NCBI GenBank assembly: GCA_964345215.1
Contig: CAYFQH010000014.1
Span: forward strand, 1-43,755
Source: CAYFQH01 sp964345215
GTDB lineage: Bacteria > Bacillota > Clostridia > Christensenellales > Aristaeellaceae
Length of the DNA stretch: 43,755 nt
Direction: 5' to 3'
Shown: one piece after another, positions 15,943 through 24,075 of the stretch
Position numbering within the stretch: position 1 is the stretch's first letter
Layout of the letters: every line of letters begins with the position of its first letter
Translations under genes and position numbers: made by a program
The notes under the pieces: generated by a model
The model's database searches: none
Seen by the model: the letters and a program-made list of their open reading frames with translations, nothing else
Told to the model about the DNA's origin: nothing

Positions 15943-16839
15943 CTATTGTACCCGCTTTAAGGCTGATTGCGCAAGCTCTATCAAAAATTTACTTTGACTT
16001 CCAAAACTTTTAAGGCTTTGGATGGCTTTTTGAACATGCTCTTCTGCCCGTATTTTTGTATGATCAAGGCCGATTAAGCTGGGCCAGGTCAGCTTTCCCT
16101 GTTTCATATCCTTGCCTGTAGACTTGCCTAAAAGAGCAGCATCTCCTTGAATGTCAAGAAGATCATCTACCATTTGAAAGGCCATACCATAGTGATAACC
16201 AAAATTACGCGCCAATTTTTGCTGGTTACCATCGCCTCCGGCTAAGCAAACTCCCGCCTCCATGGCCGCCATAAAAAGAGCAGATGTTTTATGTTGCTGA
16301 ATATAATTTAACACTTTTTCACCACCAGGCTTACCTTCCTGAAAAATATCCACTGCCTGGCCGCCAACCATCCCTTTGGCCCCTGCCGCCTGAGCAATTA
16401 TACGCCCTGCTTGTACACTGGCTAAACCTGGATTTTGAGCACAGGCTTCAAATAACATTTCATAAGCAGTATTCAGCAAGCCATCCCCTGCCAAAATAGC
16501 ATTGGCCTCACCAAACACTTTATGGCTGGTAAGCTTACCCCTTCGGTAATCGTCATTATCCATGGCCGGCAAATCATCGTGAATCAGCGAATAGGTATGT
16601 ATCATTTCCAGGGCCAGAGCGTAAGGAAGGGCCTTTTCCCAGTCTTCCCTAACTAAGTGATAGCTTGCCAAAAGCATTACCGGGCGGATGCGCTTCCCCT
16701 CAGCCAAGAGACTGTAGTTCATAGCCTCTACCAGGCTTTGGGGCCTTTGTCCCGGCAAAAAATCAAAAGTTTCCCTTTTAATGGCTTCACGAAGCCCCGC
16801 ATTGACCTTTAAATAATACTGCTCATATTCCTTGGTCAT
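15943..16839 (-). CDS. ispA: Farnesyl/geranyl diphosphate synthase
   Basis: A 298-residue short-chain polyprenyl synthase that adds isopentenyl units to allylic diphosphates. The first aspartate-rich motif is IHDDLPAMDNDDYRRG and the second is MVDDLLDIQGD, with GKRIRPVMLLAS upstream for the diphosphate. Length and motif spacing match bacterial farnesyl diphosphate synthases. Its ATG overlaps the xseB stop codon (ATGA), implying translational coupling. In many Firmicutes dxs follows; here DUF212 follows instead and dxs is not in the window. Confidence 0.94.
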   Translation of the reverse strand: MTKEYEQYYLKVNAGLREAIKRETFDFLPGQRPQSLVEAMNYSLLAEGKRIRPVMLLASYHLVREDWEKALPYALALEMIHTYSLIHDDLPAMDNDDYRRGKLTSHKVFGEANAILAGDGLLNTAYEMLFEACAQNPGLASVQAGRIIAQAAGAKGMVGGQAVDIFQEGKPGGEKVLNYIQQHKTSALFMAAMEAGVCLAGGDGNQQKLARNFGYHYGMAFQMVDDLLDIQGDAALLGKSTGKDMKQGKLTWPSLIGLDHTKIRAEEHVQKAIQSLKSFGSQSKFLIELAQSALKRVQ

Positions 16840-17066
16840 TTCAATTCCTCCAAAGGAATGTCCACTTCTTCCTGGTTTTGAATCATGGTCAGGCGCCCCT
16901 TGGTTTTTTCAAGAACCTCCTGGAGTTTCTTTTGAAGCTTTACCCCGTCCTCATAGGTTGTTAGCATCTCATCCAGCGACAGGCCTCCCTGTTCCATTTT
17001 TTGAACCAAGGCCTCCAACTGGGCCAGCTGCTGTTCAAAGGTTTCATTTTCAATCTTCTTGGCCAT
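16836..17066 (-). CDS. xseB: Exodeoxyribonuclease VII small subunit
   Basis: This 76-residue protein matches XseB, with the conserved core FEQQLAQLEALVQKMEQG and the helix DEMLTTYEDGVKLQKKLQ. Several copies bind one XseA chain to form the single-strand exonuclease. It overlaps the end of xseA by 17 bases and the ispA start by four, so translation of the three is probably coupled. Confidence 0.94.
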   Translation of the reverse strand: MAKKIENETFEQQLAQLEALVQKMEQGGLSLDEMLTTYEDGVKLQKKLQEVLEKTKGRLTMIQNQEEVDIPLEELK

Positions 17067-18279
17067 AAGACCCCTCCTTTTTAATTTGGGTAATATTGGC
17101 AGTCGCTTCCCCGTCTCTTAGGTTAATGGAAACAGCATCCCCAAGGTTTAAATCCTCTATGCTGGTTAAGGTCGTGCCGCCTTTTTGAATCAAGGCATAA
17201 CCCCTGGCCAGCACCGAAAGAGGGCTTAAGGCCCGCATTTTTTCCCCTAGGGTTTGCAGCTGCCCAACTTGTTTTAAGAGGTAATGTTTTAACAAGTATT
17301 CCATTTTTTCTTTCATTTTTTCCCCTTGGTGAAGCAATCCTTCCATTTGCACCACAGGGTTTTTGCCCTCTAATTTTTGCACCAGTAACATATACTGCTG
17401 GTTTGAAACAAGCCACTTTTGCTCAGCAGCCAAGGTCATGGCCTTGGTTTGGCTTTCAAGGGTTAAAAGCAAGTCTTCCTTTATGGGTACTGCCAGTTCC
17501 GCCGCCATCGACGGGGTGGCCGCCCGAACATCTGCCACAAAGTCAGCAATGGTCACATCTGTTTCATGCCCCACAGCAGAAATTACAGGAAGAGTACTGT
17601 TTCCAATGGCTCTGGCCACCACTTCTTCGTTAAAGGCCCATAAATCCTCCAAGGAACCCCCACCCCGCCCTACAATCATCACATCTACCTGGGGAAGCTG
17701 GTTCATTTTTTCAATAGCTCCGGCGATTTGTGCCGCCGCCCCTTCCCCTTGAACTGCAACGGGGATTAAAACCATGGGCATGTCTGGAAACCTGCGCATG
17801 GCAATTTGGTATACATCGTGTAAAACTGCCCCGGTAAGGGAAGTAATGATGCCGATCTTACGGGGCAACAGGGGCAGGGGCTTTTTTTTGTGTTGATCAA
17901 AAAGCCCTTCGGCTTGAAGGGCTGCCTTTAAGCGCTCAAAATGCTGATATAAGTCGCCTGTGCCTTCCTCTTCCATGGCTTCGGCATAAAACTGATAGCT
18001 GCCATCCCGCACAAACAGGCTTACATTCCCTGTAAGCACTACCTGCTGGCCATCTTTTGGCTTCAGTTTAACCCCGTAGGTGTTTTGACGGAACATCACG
18101 CAGTTGATCCTGCTTTTTGCATCCTTCAGGGAAAAATACCAGTGGCCCGAAGAATGGCTTTTAAAATTACTGATTTCACCCCTCATTTTTGCCTGGTGCA
18201 AAATCGGGTCCATGGTCAAGGTGCGCCTTACATATTCGTTTAATTCCTCAACGGAAAAAATCCATTCTCTATTCATCAC
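17050..18279 (-). CDS. xseA: Exodeoxyribonuclease VII large subunit
   Basis: The catalytic subunit of exonuclease VII, which degrades single-stranded DNA from both ends. The N-terminal OB fold occupies about 5-100 (GEISNFKSHSSGHWYFSLKD). The nuclease domain has the glycine-rich motif VGRGGGSLEDLWAFNEE and the motif ISAVGHETDVTIADFVAD. A coiled-coil region that binds XseB follows, and then a beta C-terminal piece (SVLARGYALIQK). Length 409 residues, slightly short but complete. The start is GTG 18279 (GTGA overlapping the folD stop) or ATG 18276, one codon later. Confidence 0.95.
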   Translation of the reverse strand: MMNREWIFSVEELNEYVRRTLTMDPILHQAKMRGEISNFKSHSSGHWYFSLKDAKSRINCVMFRQNTYGVKLKPKDGQQVVLTGNVSLFVRDGSYQFYAEAMEEEGTGDLYQHFERLKAALQAEGLFDQHKKKPLPLLPRKIGIITSLTGAVLHDVYQIAMRRFPDMPMVLIPVAVQGEGAAAQIAGAIEKMNQLPQVDVMIVGRGGGSLEDLWAFNEEVVARAIGNSTLPVISAVGHETDVTIADFVADVRAATPSMAAELAVPIKEDLLLTLESQTKAMTLAAEQKWLVSNQQYMLLVQKLEGKNPVVQMEGLLHQGEKMKEKMEYLLKHYLLKQVGQLQTLGEKMRALSPLSVLARGYALIQKGGTTLTSIEDLNLGDAVSINLRDGEATANITQIKKEGSYGQED

Positions 18280-19127
18280 ACCTGTGCTTCCTGTTCAGCA
18301 ATGGATACAGTATTATCCATTAACATGGCAATAGTCATTCTGCCTACACCGCCTGGAACGGGCGTAATATACCCCGCTACTTCCTTAACAGAGTTGTAAT
18401 CTACATCTCCTACAACCTTTCCGTCAACCCGGTTAATGCCCACATCAATTACAATGGCACCGGGCTTTACCATATCAGCCGTTACCAGTTTGGGCCGGCC
18501 TACGGCTACAACCAAAATATCTGCCTGTTGGGTATATTTTTTCATATCTCTCGTGCGGCTGTGACAAACGGTTACGGTAGCGCTTTCGTTAAGCAACAGC
18601 ATGGCCATGGGCCTGCCAACAATATTGCTGCGGCCAATCACAACCGCTTCCTTGCCCGAAATGGGCACCCCGGTAGAGCGAATCATCTCTAAAGCACCTT
18701 TGGGTGTGCAGGCTACAATACCCGGCTGGTTTAAAAACAGTTTGCCTACATTTTCTACATGAAAACCGTCTACATCTTTTTTAGAATCAATCCGGGCAAG
18801 AACCCTGTCTTCACTGATGTGCTTTGGCAAAGGAAGCTGAACCAAGATGCCGTGAATTTTATCATCCCGGTTTAATTTGTCAATCTCCACCAGCAACCGC
18901 TCTTCACTTAAGTCGGCCTCAAGGCGCATCACAACAGAATACAGCCCTAAATCGTTACAGGCTTTTTCCTTGCTGCGCACATATATTTGACTGGCCGGGT
19001 CTTCCCCTACCAGCACAACAGCCAACCCCGGCGTAATGCCCTTTTCTTTTAGCTTTTTTACTCGCAGAGCCAACTCTTCCATGTGTTTTGCCGATAAAAT
19101 TTTTCCATCAATCACTGTTGCCGCCAT
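18276..19127 (-). CDS. folD: Methylenetetrahydrofolate dehydrogenase/methenyltetrahydrofolate cyclohydrolase
   Basis: This bifunctional enzyme interconverts methylene-, methenyl- and formyl-tetrahydrofolate. Motifs are complete: YVRSKEKACNDLGL with the catalytic lysine, VQLPLPKHI, DVDGFHVENVGKL, the Rossmann loop VIGRSNIVGRPMAMLL and TPVPGGVGRMTIAML. I start at ATG 19127, eight bases behind GGGAGG, giving 283 residues, the normal length. The earlier ATG at 19148 precedes that site. It overlaps the Kae1-like gene by 20 bases. Together with fhs (27335) it forms the one-carbon folate branch used in purine synthesis or formate use. Confidence 0.96.
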   Translation of the reverse strand: MAATVIDGKILSAKHMEELALRVKKLKEKGITPGLAVVLVGEDPASQIYVRSKEKACNDLGLYSVVMRLEADLSEERLLVEIDKLNRDDKIHGILVQLPLPKHISEDRVLARIDSKKDVDGFHVENVGKLFLNQPGIVACTPKGALEMIRSTGVPISGKEAVVIGRSNIVGRPMAMLLLNESATVTVCHSRTRDMKKYTQQADILVVAVGRPKLVTADMVKPGAIVIDVGINRVDGKVVGDVDYNSVKEVAGYITPVPGGVGRMTIAMLMDNTVSIAEQEAQV

Positions 19128-20106
19128 TTTGTCTTCCTCCCTTTTCATCTTTTTGTAATTGCAGCAGTTTTTTTCTTCCTATCATTGCAACACCTACAGC
19201 ATTATCTCCCGCCAGCTGCGGCTTAGCAAAGTATAGCTCAATACGCCCCGCCCTTTTTTTCATATAGGCAGTCAGCTCTTTTTTAAACAAGCAGGAAGAG
19301 GCCACGCCCCCTGCTAAAAGCACTTGGTTTATCTGTTGCATTTCTCCATGGGCAATCATCATTTTGCCCACGGTACGCACTAAAAAACTGTAAATTTCAG
19401 CTGCGATGTTTTCTTTGGAGAGACTGTTTTCCTTTATCCACCGAAAGGCCTGGGCCTCGGCCCCGGACAGGTGGCAATATAGCCCCTTTTCGCTCATGCT
19501 GGCAGAGATACGGTTTTGGCTTTCTCCCTTTAAAGCCAGGGCTTCCAGCTCTTTACCTGCAGGAAAAGAGCAGCCTAAGGCTACGCCTACCCGGTCTACC
19601 AACTGGCCTGCATGAAGGTCTTTGCTGCCTCCAAGAGGCGTAATTTCATTATTATTGCACAACAGCACATCCGTTGTGCCGCCGGATAGATGAAGGGCTA
19701 AGAAAGGTTCTTGTTCTTGTATGCCCGTATCAACCAAGGCGGCGGCAATATGTCCCGCTTGATGGTTTGTATAAAAACAGGGCACCCCTGCCCCCAAGGC
19801 CATGGTTTGGGCTGCCATCTTTCCTACCAAAAACACAGGCATATAGGACCCCACCTGGCCGGTAGGCCTTGTTGATACGCAAAGGGCTTCCAGCTTATAA
19901 TCTGCCAATATCGGGGCCATTTTTTCTAAAATGATGGGCAGCTGTTTTACATGTAAAAAAACGCCGTCACTTTGCCGAAGGCCTCCCTGCCCCTTTTGAA
20001 CCGGGAGCAAAAGCCTTTGGCTGGTGATAATTTTACCGTCCAAACTGACCACCGCAGCAGAGGTGGTGTAGCAGCTGGTGTCCATTGCAACAATAACTTG
20101 TTCCAT
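19108..20106 (-). CDS. Kae1/TsaD-like ASKHA-fold protein (paralogue, not clearly TsaD)
   Basis: This 332-residue protein has the ASKHA ATPase fold of the TsaD/Kae1 family (start VIVAMDTSCYTTSAAVVS, nucleotide motif LALHLSGGTTDVLL, LLAGGVASS near the end). The metal-binding pair HxxxH is present in TNHQAGHIAAAL. The usual TsaD phrases are replaced: compare VLCVSTRPTGQVGSYMPVFLVG-type text here with the GPG-rich loop of true TsaD. Proteins like this, often labelled O-sialoglycoprotein endopeptidase, sit next to nusB or xseA in Clostridia. True TsaD makes the t6A base of tRNA; whether this paralogue acts on nucleotides or something else is not known. It starts just after nusB and overlaps folD. 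Confidence 0.82.
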   Translation of the reverse strand: MEQVIVAMDTSCYTTSAAVVSLDGKIITSQRLLLPVQKGQGGLRQSDGVFLHVKQLPIILEKMAPILADYKLEALCVSTRPTGQVGSYMPVFLVGKMAAQTMALGAGVPCFYTNHQAGHIAAALVDTGIQEQEPFLALHLSGGTTDVLLCNNNEITPLGGSKDLHAGQLVDRVGVALGCSFPAGKELEALALKGESQNRISASMSEKGLYCHLSGAEAQAFRWIKENSLSKENIAAEIYSFLVRTVGKMMIAHGEMQQINQVLLAGGVASSCLFKKELTAYMKKRAGRIELYFAKPQLAGDNAVGVAMIGRKKLLQLQKDEKGGRQNGGNSD

Positions 20107-20115
20107 GGCAGCCTC

Positions 20116-20649
20116 TTACTGTTCTTCTATCGCTGGTTCTTCTTTAGTTAAAGGTTCTGCTTCTTCCTTTATTAAGGTTTCTTTAAGGGTGTTTTCTACC
20201 CTTTCCTCTCTTTTAGCCGGTCCCTGGTTTTGGCTTTTTTCAATGACACCCAAAATACCGTTGATAAACTTGCTGCTGGCCGGTTCTGAATACCAGGTAC
20301 CTAAATTCACCGCTTCGTTGATAATCACGTTTACCGGTGTTTCTTTTTCGTATAAAAGTTCAAAAATCGCCAGGCGGAGAACGCATATATCCACCTTTGC
20401 CATCCGTTCAATAGACCAGTTTACGGCATTTTTTTCAATCAAAGCGTCTATTTCTTCCTGATGTTCTTCCATGCCGGCCAGTATTCGCCCTACATATATA
20501 TCATCTGCCTTAGTCAACCGTTGGGTTTTGCTGTCTCGAAGGAGGATTTGTTCTAAAATCATTTCCTGAGAAAGCTGGCCTCCGTCGCCGCCCAAAAGTT
20601 TTTCAAAGGAAAGTTGCATTGCCATTTCCCTAGCTGTTGATCTTGCCAT
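20116..20649 (-). CDS. nusB: Transcription antitermination factor NusB with charged C-terminal tail
   Basis: NusB binds boxA RNA with NusE (ribosomal protein S10) in rRNA antitermination. The 177 residues begin with SRREM-like text (MARSTAREMAMQLSFEKLL). The central helices include WSIERMAKVDICVLRLAIFE and VNVIINEAVNLGTWYSEPAS, ending with the family motif KFINGILGVIEK at about 142. The last 35 residues are an extra tail rich in Glu and Lys that ordinary NusB lacks. It is followed within nine bases by the Kae1-like gene. It lies 147 bases after DUF2273 with a hairpin in the gap. Confidence 0.94.
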   Translation of the reverse strand: MARSTAREMAMQLSFEKLLGGDGGQLSQEMILEQILLRDSKTQRLTKADDIYVGRILAGMEEHQEEIDALIEKNAVNWSIERMAKVDICVLRLAIFELLYEKETPVNVIINEAVNLGTWYSEPASSKFINGILGVIEKSQNQGPAKREERVENTLKETLIKEEAEPLTKEEPAIEEQ

Positions 20650-20754
20650 GTGCTTGTTCCCGCCTCATCTTTATTAGGGCGCTATGCCCTTTTGTGGCCT
20701 GCTCCTTAGGCCTGGTTTAGATAAAATGCTTTACAAAATAAAGCAGCAATCATG

Positions 20755-20792
20755 TTTAAAGCAAGTACGCCCCAGGCCATACTTGCTTTAAA
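20755..20792 (-). other. Hairpin between DUF2273 gene and nusB
   Basis: Perfect 13-base arms (TTTAAAGCAAGTA at 20755-20767 and complement at 20780-20792) flank a 12-base loop. No clean T run follows on the minus strand, so it is either a weak terminator or an RNA stability/processing site separating the envelope-stress genes from nusB. Confidence 0.55.
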
Positions 20793-20796
20793 GTCA

Positions 20797-21093
20797 CTAT
20801 TCTTCTTTAGCGTCAGAAGGTTTTTCTTCCTGGGCATGCTGTTTATCCTTCCGCTCTTTTTTAAGGGCTGTTGGCTCATGAGGGATGACTTTGTTCATCC
20901 CGTTTTTAAGCGCCTGCTCGTGGTTTTGAACCCCGCCCCAAAAGGCGGCCAAGGCACATAAAACAGCAATGAGAAGTGTTTTCCAAAAACCGATTAAAAC
21001 AAGGAGAAGACCAAATACAAAGGCAATTACCCCGTAAGCCAGGCCACACTGAGGTGTGCCTTTTTTAAACAATGTTCTTACCCACTCTTCCAC
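20797..21093 (-). CDS. DUF2273 small membrane protein
   Basis: This 98-residue protein has two closely spaced hydrophobic helices (about 17-38 and 40-53: YGVIAFVFGLLLVLIGFWKT, LLIAVLCALAAFWGG). A charged tail from about residue 68 follows (KKERKDKQHAQEEKPSDAKE). DUF2273 proteins are regular partners of AmaP and Asp23 in Firmicutes, where they anchor the complex at the membrane. The GTG start at 21093 follows a GGAGGAG site that lies inside the end of amaP, five bases upstream, so the two genes are probably translationally coupled. Confidence 0.88.
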   Translation of the reverse strand: MEEWVRTLFKKGTPQCGLAYGVIAFVFGLLLVLIGFWKTLLIAVLCALAAFWGGVQNHEQALKNGMNKVIPHEPTALKKERKDKQHAQEEKPSDAKEE

Positions 21094-21098
21094 TTACA

Positions 21099-21827
21099 TT
21101 ACTCCTCCTCGACCTTACTATTGTTATCTCTCCATGAGGACCTCTCGGGCGCATGGGGGCTTTCATCCTGACTGTTTTCAGTCTCTTGCCGATCTTCTTT
21201 TAGCTCCTTCTCATCTTCAAGGAGTTCTTCTTCCTGTTTTTGCTCAGTTAACAGGCTTTCTTTCATCAAGGGCTGAACAACAGGGGTTTCAATAGTAAAC
21301 TTGCCTTTGGCCCGCTTCGCATCCGTTGAAACCACTTCAACCTGAACTTGGGCTACGTCGATGCCCGAACTTGAAGTAACATATTGCTTAATATGCTTTT
21401 GAAGGGCGTTGACTGCCAAAGGGATGTTCACATCTTGTGCCAGGGCGATTTTAAGCTGCACAACAATGCCTTCCCTGCCATTTTTGATTTCGGATTGGAG
21501 CAATTCTACTTCATCATATTCCTGGGTACATTTAAGCACCATGCCTTCAATGGCTTTTACCGATATGGTCAGTTCGCCATAATCGGTTTTTTGAATGACC
21601 AGGCTGTTTTTTTTCTTAATGCCGCGGAATAAGTAAGAAAGCAGGTAAAGCCCAAACACAACAGCCACAATACCGCCGATAAAAAAGGCCCTTTCTAGCA
21701 GCACATCCGGACTTTCATCTAAATAGTAGCGAAGAAAATATGGCTGAAATAATAAGCCAGCGCCTACAGCAATCAACAATAGCCCTGCAAAGGCATTTAA
21801 CAAGCGATCCCAAAACCGTATCTTCAT
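21099..21827 (-). CDS. amaP: Alkaline shock response membrane anchor protein AmaP
   Basis: This 242-residue protein has an N-terminal pair of helices at about 7-28 and 46-66 (LLNAFAGLLLIAVGAGLLF, AFFIGGIVAVVFGLYLLS). A DUF-type beta/alpha domain related to Asp23 lies at about 78-175 (YGELTISVKAIEGMVLKC, EIKNGREGIVVQLKIAL, VAQVQVEV). The final 60 residues are strongly acidic and mixed-charge. AmaP holds Asp23 at the membrane in staphylococci. It lies between the asp23-like gene and the DUF2273 gene, the standard order. Confidence 0.9.
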   Translation of the reverse strand: MKIRFWDRLLNAFAGLLLIAVGAGLLFQPYFLRYYLDESPDVLLERAFFIGGIVAVVFGLYLLSYLFRGIKKKNSLVIQKTDYGELTISVKAIEGMVLKCTQEYDEVELLQSEIKNGREGIVVQLKIALAQDVNIPLAVNALQKHIKQYVTSSSGIDVAQVQVEVVSTDAKRAKGKFTIETPVVQPLMKESLLTEQKQEEELLEDEKELKEDRQETENSQDESPHAPERSSWRDNNSKVEEE

Positions 21828-21885
21828 TTTCTCACACCTTTACAAACAGAAGGGTAGGATGATGTTTTACGTAAAGTTTTGTCAT

Positions 21886-22521
21886 TCATTGGGTCTGGTC
21901 TGCTTCAAGTTCTTCCGCGATGTTTTCTTCATGTAAGGCCTTTTCGTCAGCCTCCAAAGTCTCTTCTGCCTCGACCTTTTGAGCTGCCTTTTCTTTTTTC
22001 TTGGAACCTTTTAAGTCAAGCTCTATTTTTTCTGCTGCCTTTTCTTTTTCTTCTAAGTGCTTTGTGCTTGTTACGGGTAGCGCCGCATTTTCAGCCCCCC
22101 GCTCTAAGGCCTTGGTCTCTTTTTCAAAGCTAACCCCTTGAACGTGGACATCCACCCGCACCACATGGAGGCCAGTCATGGTTTCTATGGCTTTTTTAAC
22201 GTTTTCTTGGGCATTTTGGGCTGCTTTATGAATGGGCGTACCGTATTCTATAATGACATACAGGTCAACAGAGGCTTCTTCCGTTCCAATTTCCACCTTT
22301 ACTCCCCGGGTAATGTTACGGTTTTTGCCCAATATTTCTGATATTCCGCCGGCAGAATACATTCCGGCAATGCCTTCCACTTCGTTTGCAGCCACCCCTG
22401 CAATGGTAGCGATGACCTCGTTTGCGTATACAACGTTACCGTTGCTTTGGGCCACATCCGTTATTTCAACGGGTAATGTATCATTTTTCATTTCGTTTTT
22501 CACTTCGTTCTTTGCTGGCAT
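21886..22521 (-). CDS. Asp23/Gls24 family envelope stress protein
   Basis: The core of the Asp23/YloU family lies at about residues 20-135: GNVVYANEVIATIAGVAANEVEGIAGMY followed by RGVKVEIGTEEASVDLYVII and ENVKKAIETMTGLHVVRVDV. A tail of about 75 residues rich in Lys, Glu and Ala follows. Such proteins form an abundant layer under the membrane linked to cell-wall homeostasis. I start it at ATG 22521 behind GGAGGTGTGG, giving 211 residues; ATG 22551 lies before that site. A strong promoter is at 22550-22578, so this is the first gene of the long operon. Confidence 0.9.
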   Translation of the reverse strand: MPAKNEVKNEMKNDTLPVEITDVAQSNGNVVYANEVIATIAGVAANEVEGIAGMYSAGGISEILGKNRNITRGVKVEIGTEEASVDLYVIIEYGTPIHKAAQNAQENVKKAIETMTGLHVVRVDVHVQGVSFEKETKALERGAENAALPVTSTKHLEEKEKAAEKIELDLKGSKKKEKAAQKVEAEETLEADEKALHEENIAEELEADQTQ

Positions 22522-22549
22522 TTTTACCACACCTCCTTGGGTATACCAC

Positions 22550-22578
22550 ATTATAGCAGATTGACTTCACCTTGACAA
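22550..22578 (-). promoter_or_regulatory. Promoter of the asp23-amaP-nusB operon
   Basis: On the minus strand TTGTCA (22578-22573) and a perfect TATAAT (22555-22550) are 17 bases apart, between radA and the asp23-like gene. The leader would be only about 20 bases long. Confidence 0.8.
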
Positions 22579-22611
22579 CAAAAGCTTCTTTCCATTTTTG
22601 CCTTTAAAAAC

Positions 22612-23979
22612 CTATAGCAGCAAGGCCAGGGCCTGGGCCAAGGTATCTACCCCCTGAACCTGCATGCCCTCGGGCAGGCTCATGCGTTTTAGACTTTGTT
22701 TGGGTACAACAGCCCTTATAAAACCAAGGCGCATACTTTCGCTTAGGCGCCTTTCTAGCTGATTAATGGGCCGAACTTCCCCTGCCAGGCCTACCTCCCC
22801 TAAAACAACCGTATCCTGGGGCAAGATTTTATTTTGCAATGAGGAGGCCACCGCCGCACAAACGGCCAAGTCCACCGCCGGCTCAGATAACGAAATCCCT
22901 CCGGCTACGTTGATGTATACGTCCTGATTATACAGCCGCTGCCCCGCCCTTTTTTCAAGCACGGCCAGCAAAAGGGCAATACGCCCCTGATCCATACCAT
23001 TAACGGTGCGCCGTGGAATGCCATAATAGCTTTGAGTAGCCAAGGCCTGAATATCTACCAGCAAGGGACGGGAGCCCTCCATAGCGCAAAATACAGCGGA
23101 GCCGCTGGCACCCTTGGCCCGCATGGATAAAAACATTTCACTGGCGTTAACCACCTGCTTCATGCCTGTAGAAGTCATTTGAAAAATACCCAGCTCGTTT
23201 ACCGATCCAAAACGGTTTTTCACTGCTCGAATCAGCCGGTATTCCTGCTGCCTGTCTCCTTCAAAGTATAAAACCACATCCACCATGTGCTCAAGAACCC
23301 TGGGCCCGGCAATGGTCCCTTCCTTTGTTACATGTCCCACTAAAAAAATAGAGGCCCCGGTAGTTTTTGCAATGCGCATTAGAATGCCGGCACTTTCCCG
23401 TACTTGGGATACACTGCCCGGAGCACTGGACATTTCGGGCCTGTACATGGTCTGTATGGAATCTATTACAATATAGTCCGGCCCCAGCCTGTCAATTTTT
23501 TCTTCTATGGCATCCATGGCATTTTCGGCCAGTACATATAGCTCCCCTTCTTTTACCCCAAGGCGGGCTGCCCGCATTTTAATTTGCTTGGCACTTTCTT
23601 CGCCGCTAATGTATAAAATTTTCTTCCCATTATCAGCCAAGTGGGCGCAGGCCTGAAGCAGCAGGGTACTTTTGCCAATGCCCGGGTCACCTCCTACAAG
23701 CATGAGGGCCCCTTCCACCACCCCTCCGCCCAACACCCTGTCCAGCTCTGTATAGCCAGTGGTTGTGCGCTGGTGGTTTTCATTCGGTATATCTTTAATT
23801 AAAAGAACTTCACTGCCCATGGCACCAGGCCTTTTGTTGGCTTTTGCCGCCGGAGCCGCTTTTTCTTGCACACCCTCTTCTAGGGTGTTCCACTCCCTGC
23901 ACTCAGGGCATTTGCCCAGCCACCTGGATGTTTCATAGCCACAGGCAGAACAAACATAATAAGTTTTTGCTTTTGCCAA
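22612..23979 (-). CDS. radA: DNA repair protein RadA
   Basis: RadA is a RecA-like branch-migration ATPase and helicase used in recombination. The N-terminal zinc finger has C10, C13, C24 and C27 (CSACGYETSRWLGKCPEC). The ATPase core has Walker A GGDPGIGKSTLL near 96-107, and the RadA-specific KNRFG motif (AVKNRFGSVNELGIFQM) follows. The C-terminal Lon-protease-like domain holds VNVAGGISLSEPAVDLAV. Length 455 residues, typical. The start is TTG 23979, about ten bases behind AAGGAGGG; no ATG fits. A promoter lies at 24014-24041, divergent from the metallophosphoesterase gene. Confidence 0.96.
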   Translation of the reverse strand: MAKAKTYYVCSACGYETSRWLGKCPECREWNTLEEGVQEKAAPAAKANKRPGAMGSEVLLIKDIPNENHQRTTTGYTELDRVLGGGVVEGALMLVGGDPGIGKSTLLLQACAHLADNGKKILYISGEESAKQIKMRAARLGVKEGELYVLAENAMDAIEEKIDRLGPDYIVIDSIQTMYRPEMSSAPGSVSQVRESAGILMRIAKTTGASIFLVGHVTKEGTIAGPRVLEHMVDVVLYFEGDRQQEYRLIRAVKNRFGSVNELGIFQMTSTGMKQVVNASEMFLSMRAKGASGSAVFCAMEGSRPLLVDIQALATQSYYGIPRRTVNGMDQGRIALLLAVLEKRAGQRLYNQDVYINVAGGISLSEPAVDLAVCAAVASSLQNKILPQDTVVLGEVGLAGEVRPINQLERRLSESMRLGFIRAVVPKQSLKRMSLPEGMQVQGVDTLAQALALLL

Positions 23980-24013
23980 AAAAACTTTCCCTCCTTATAT
24001 AAACCGTAGTATA

Positions 24014-24041
24014 ATTATAACAGACAAGTAACTTTTTGTAA
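24014..24041 (-). promoter_or_regulatory. Promoter of radA
   Basis: On the minus strand TTACAA (24041-24036) and TATAAT (24019-24014) lie 16 bases apart, about 35 bases before the radA start. Confidence 0.6.
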
Positions 24042-24075
24042 TCTATATGGGTTCACAAAAGGAAAGGATGAGAAA

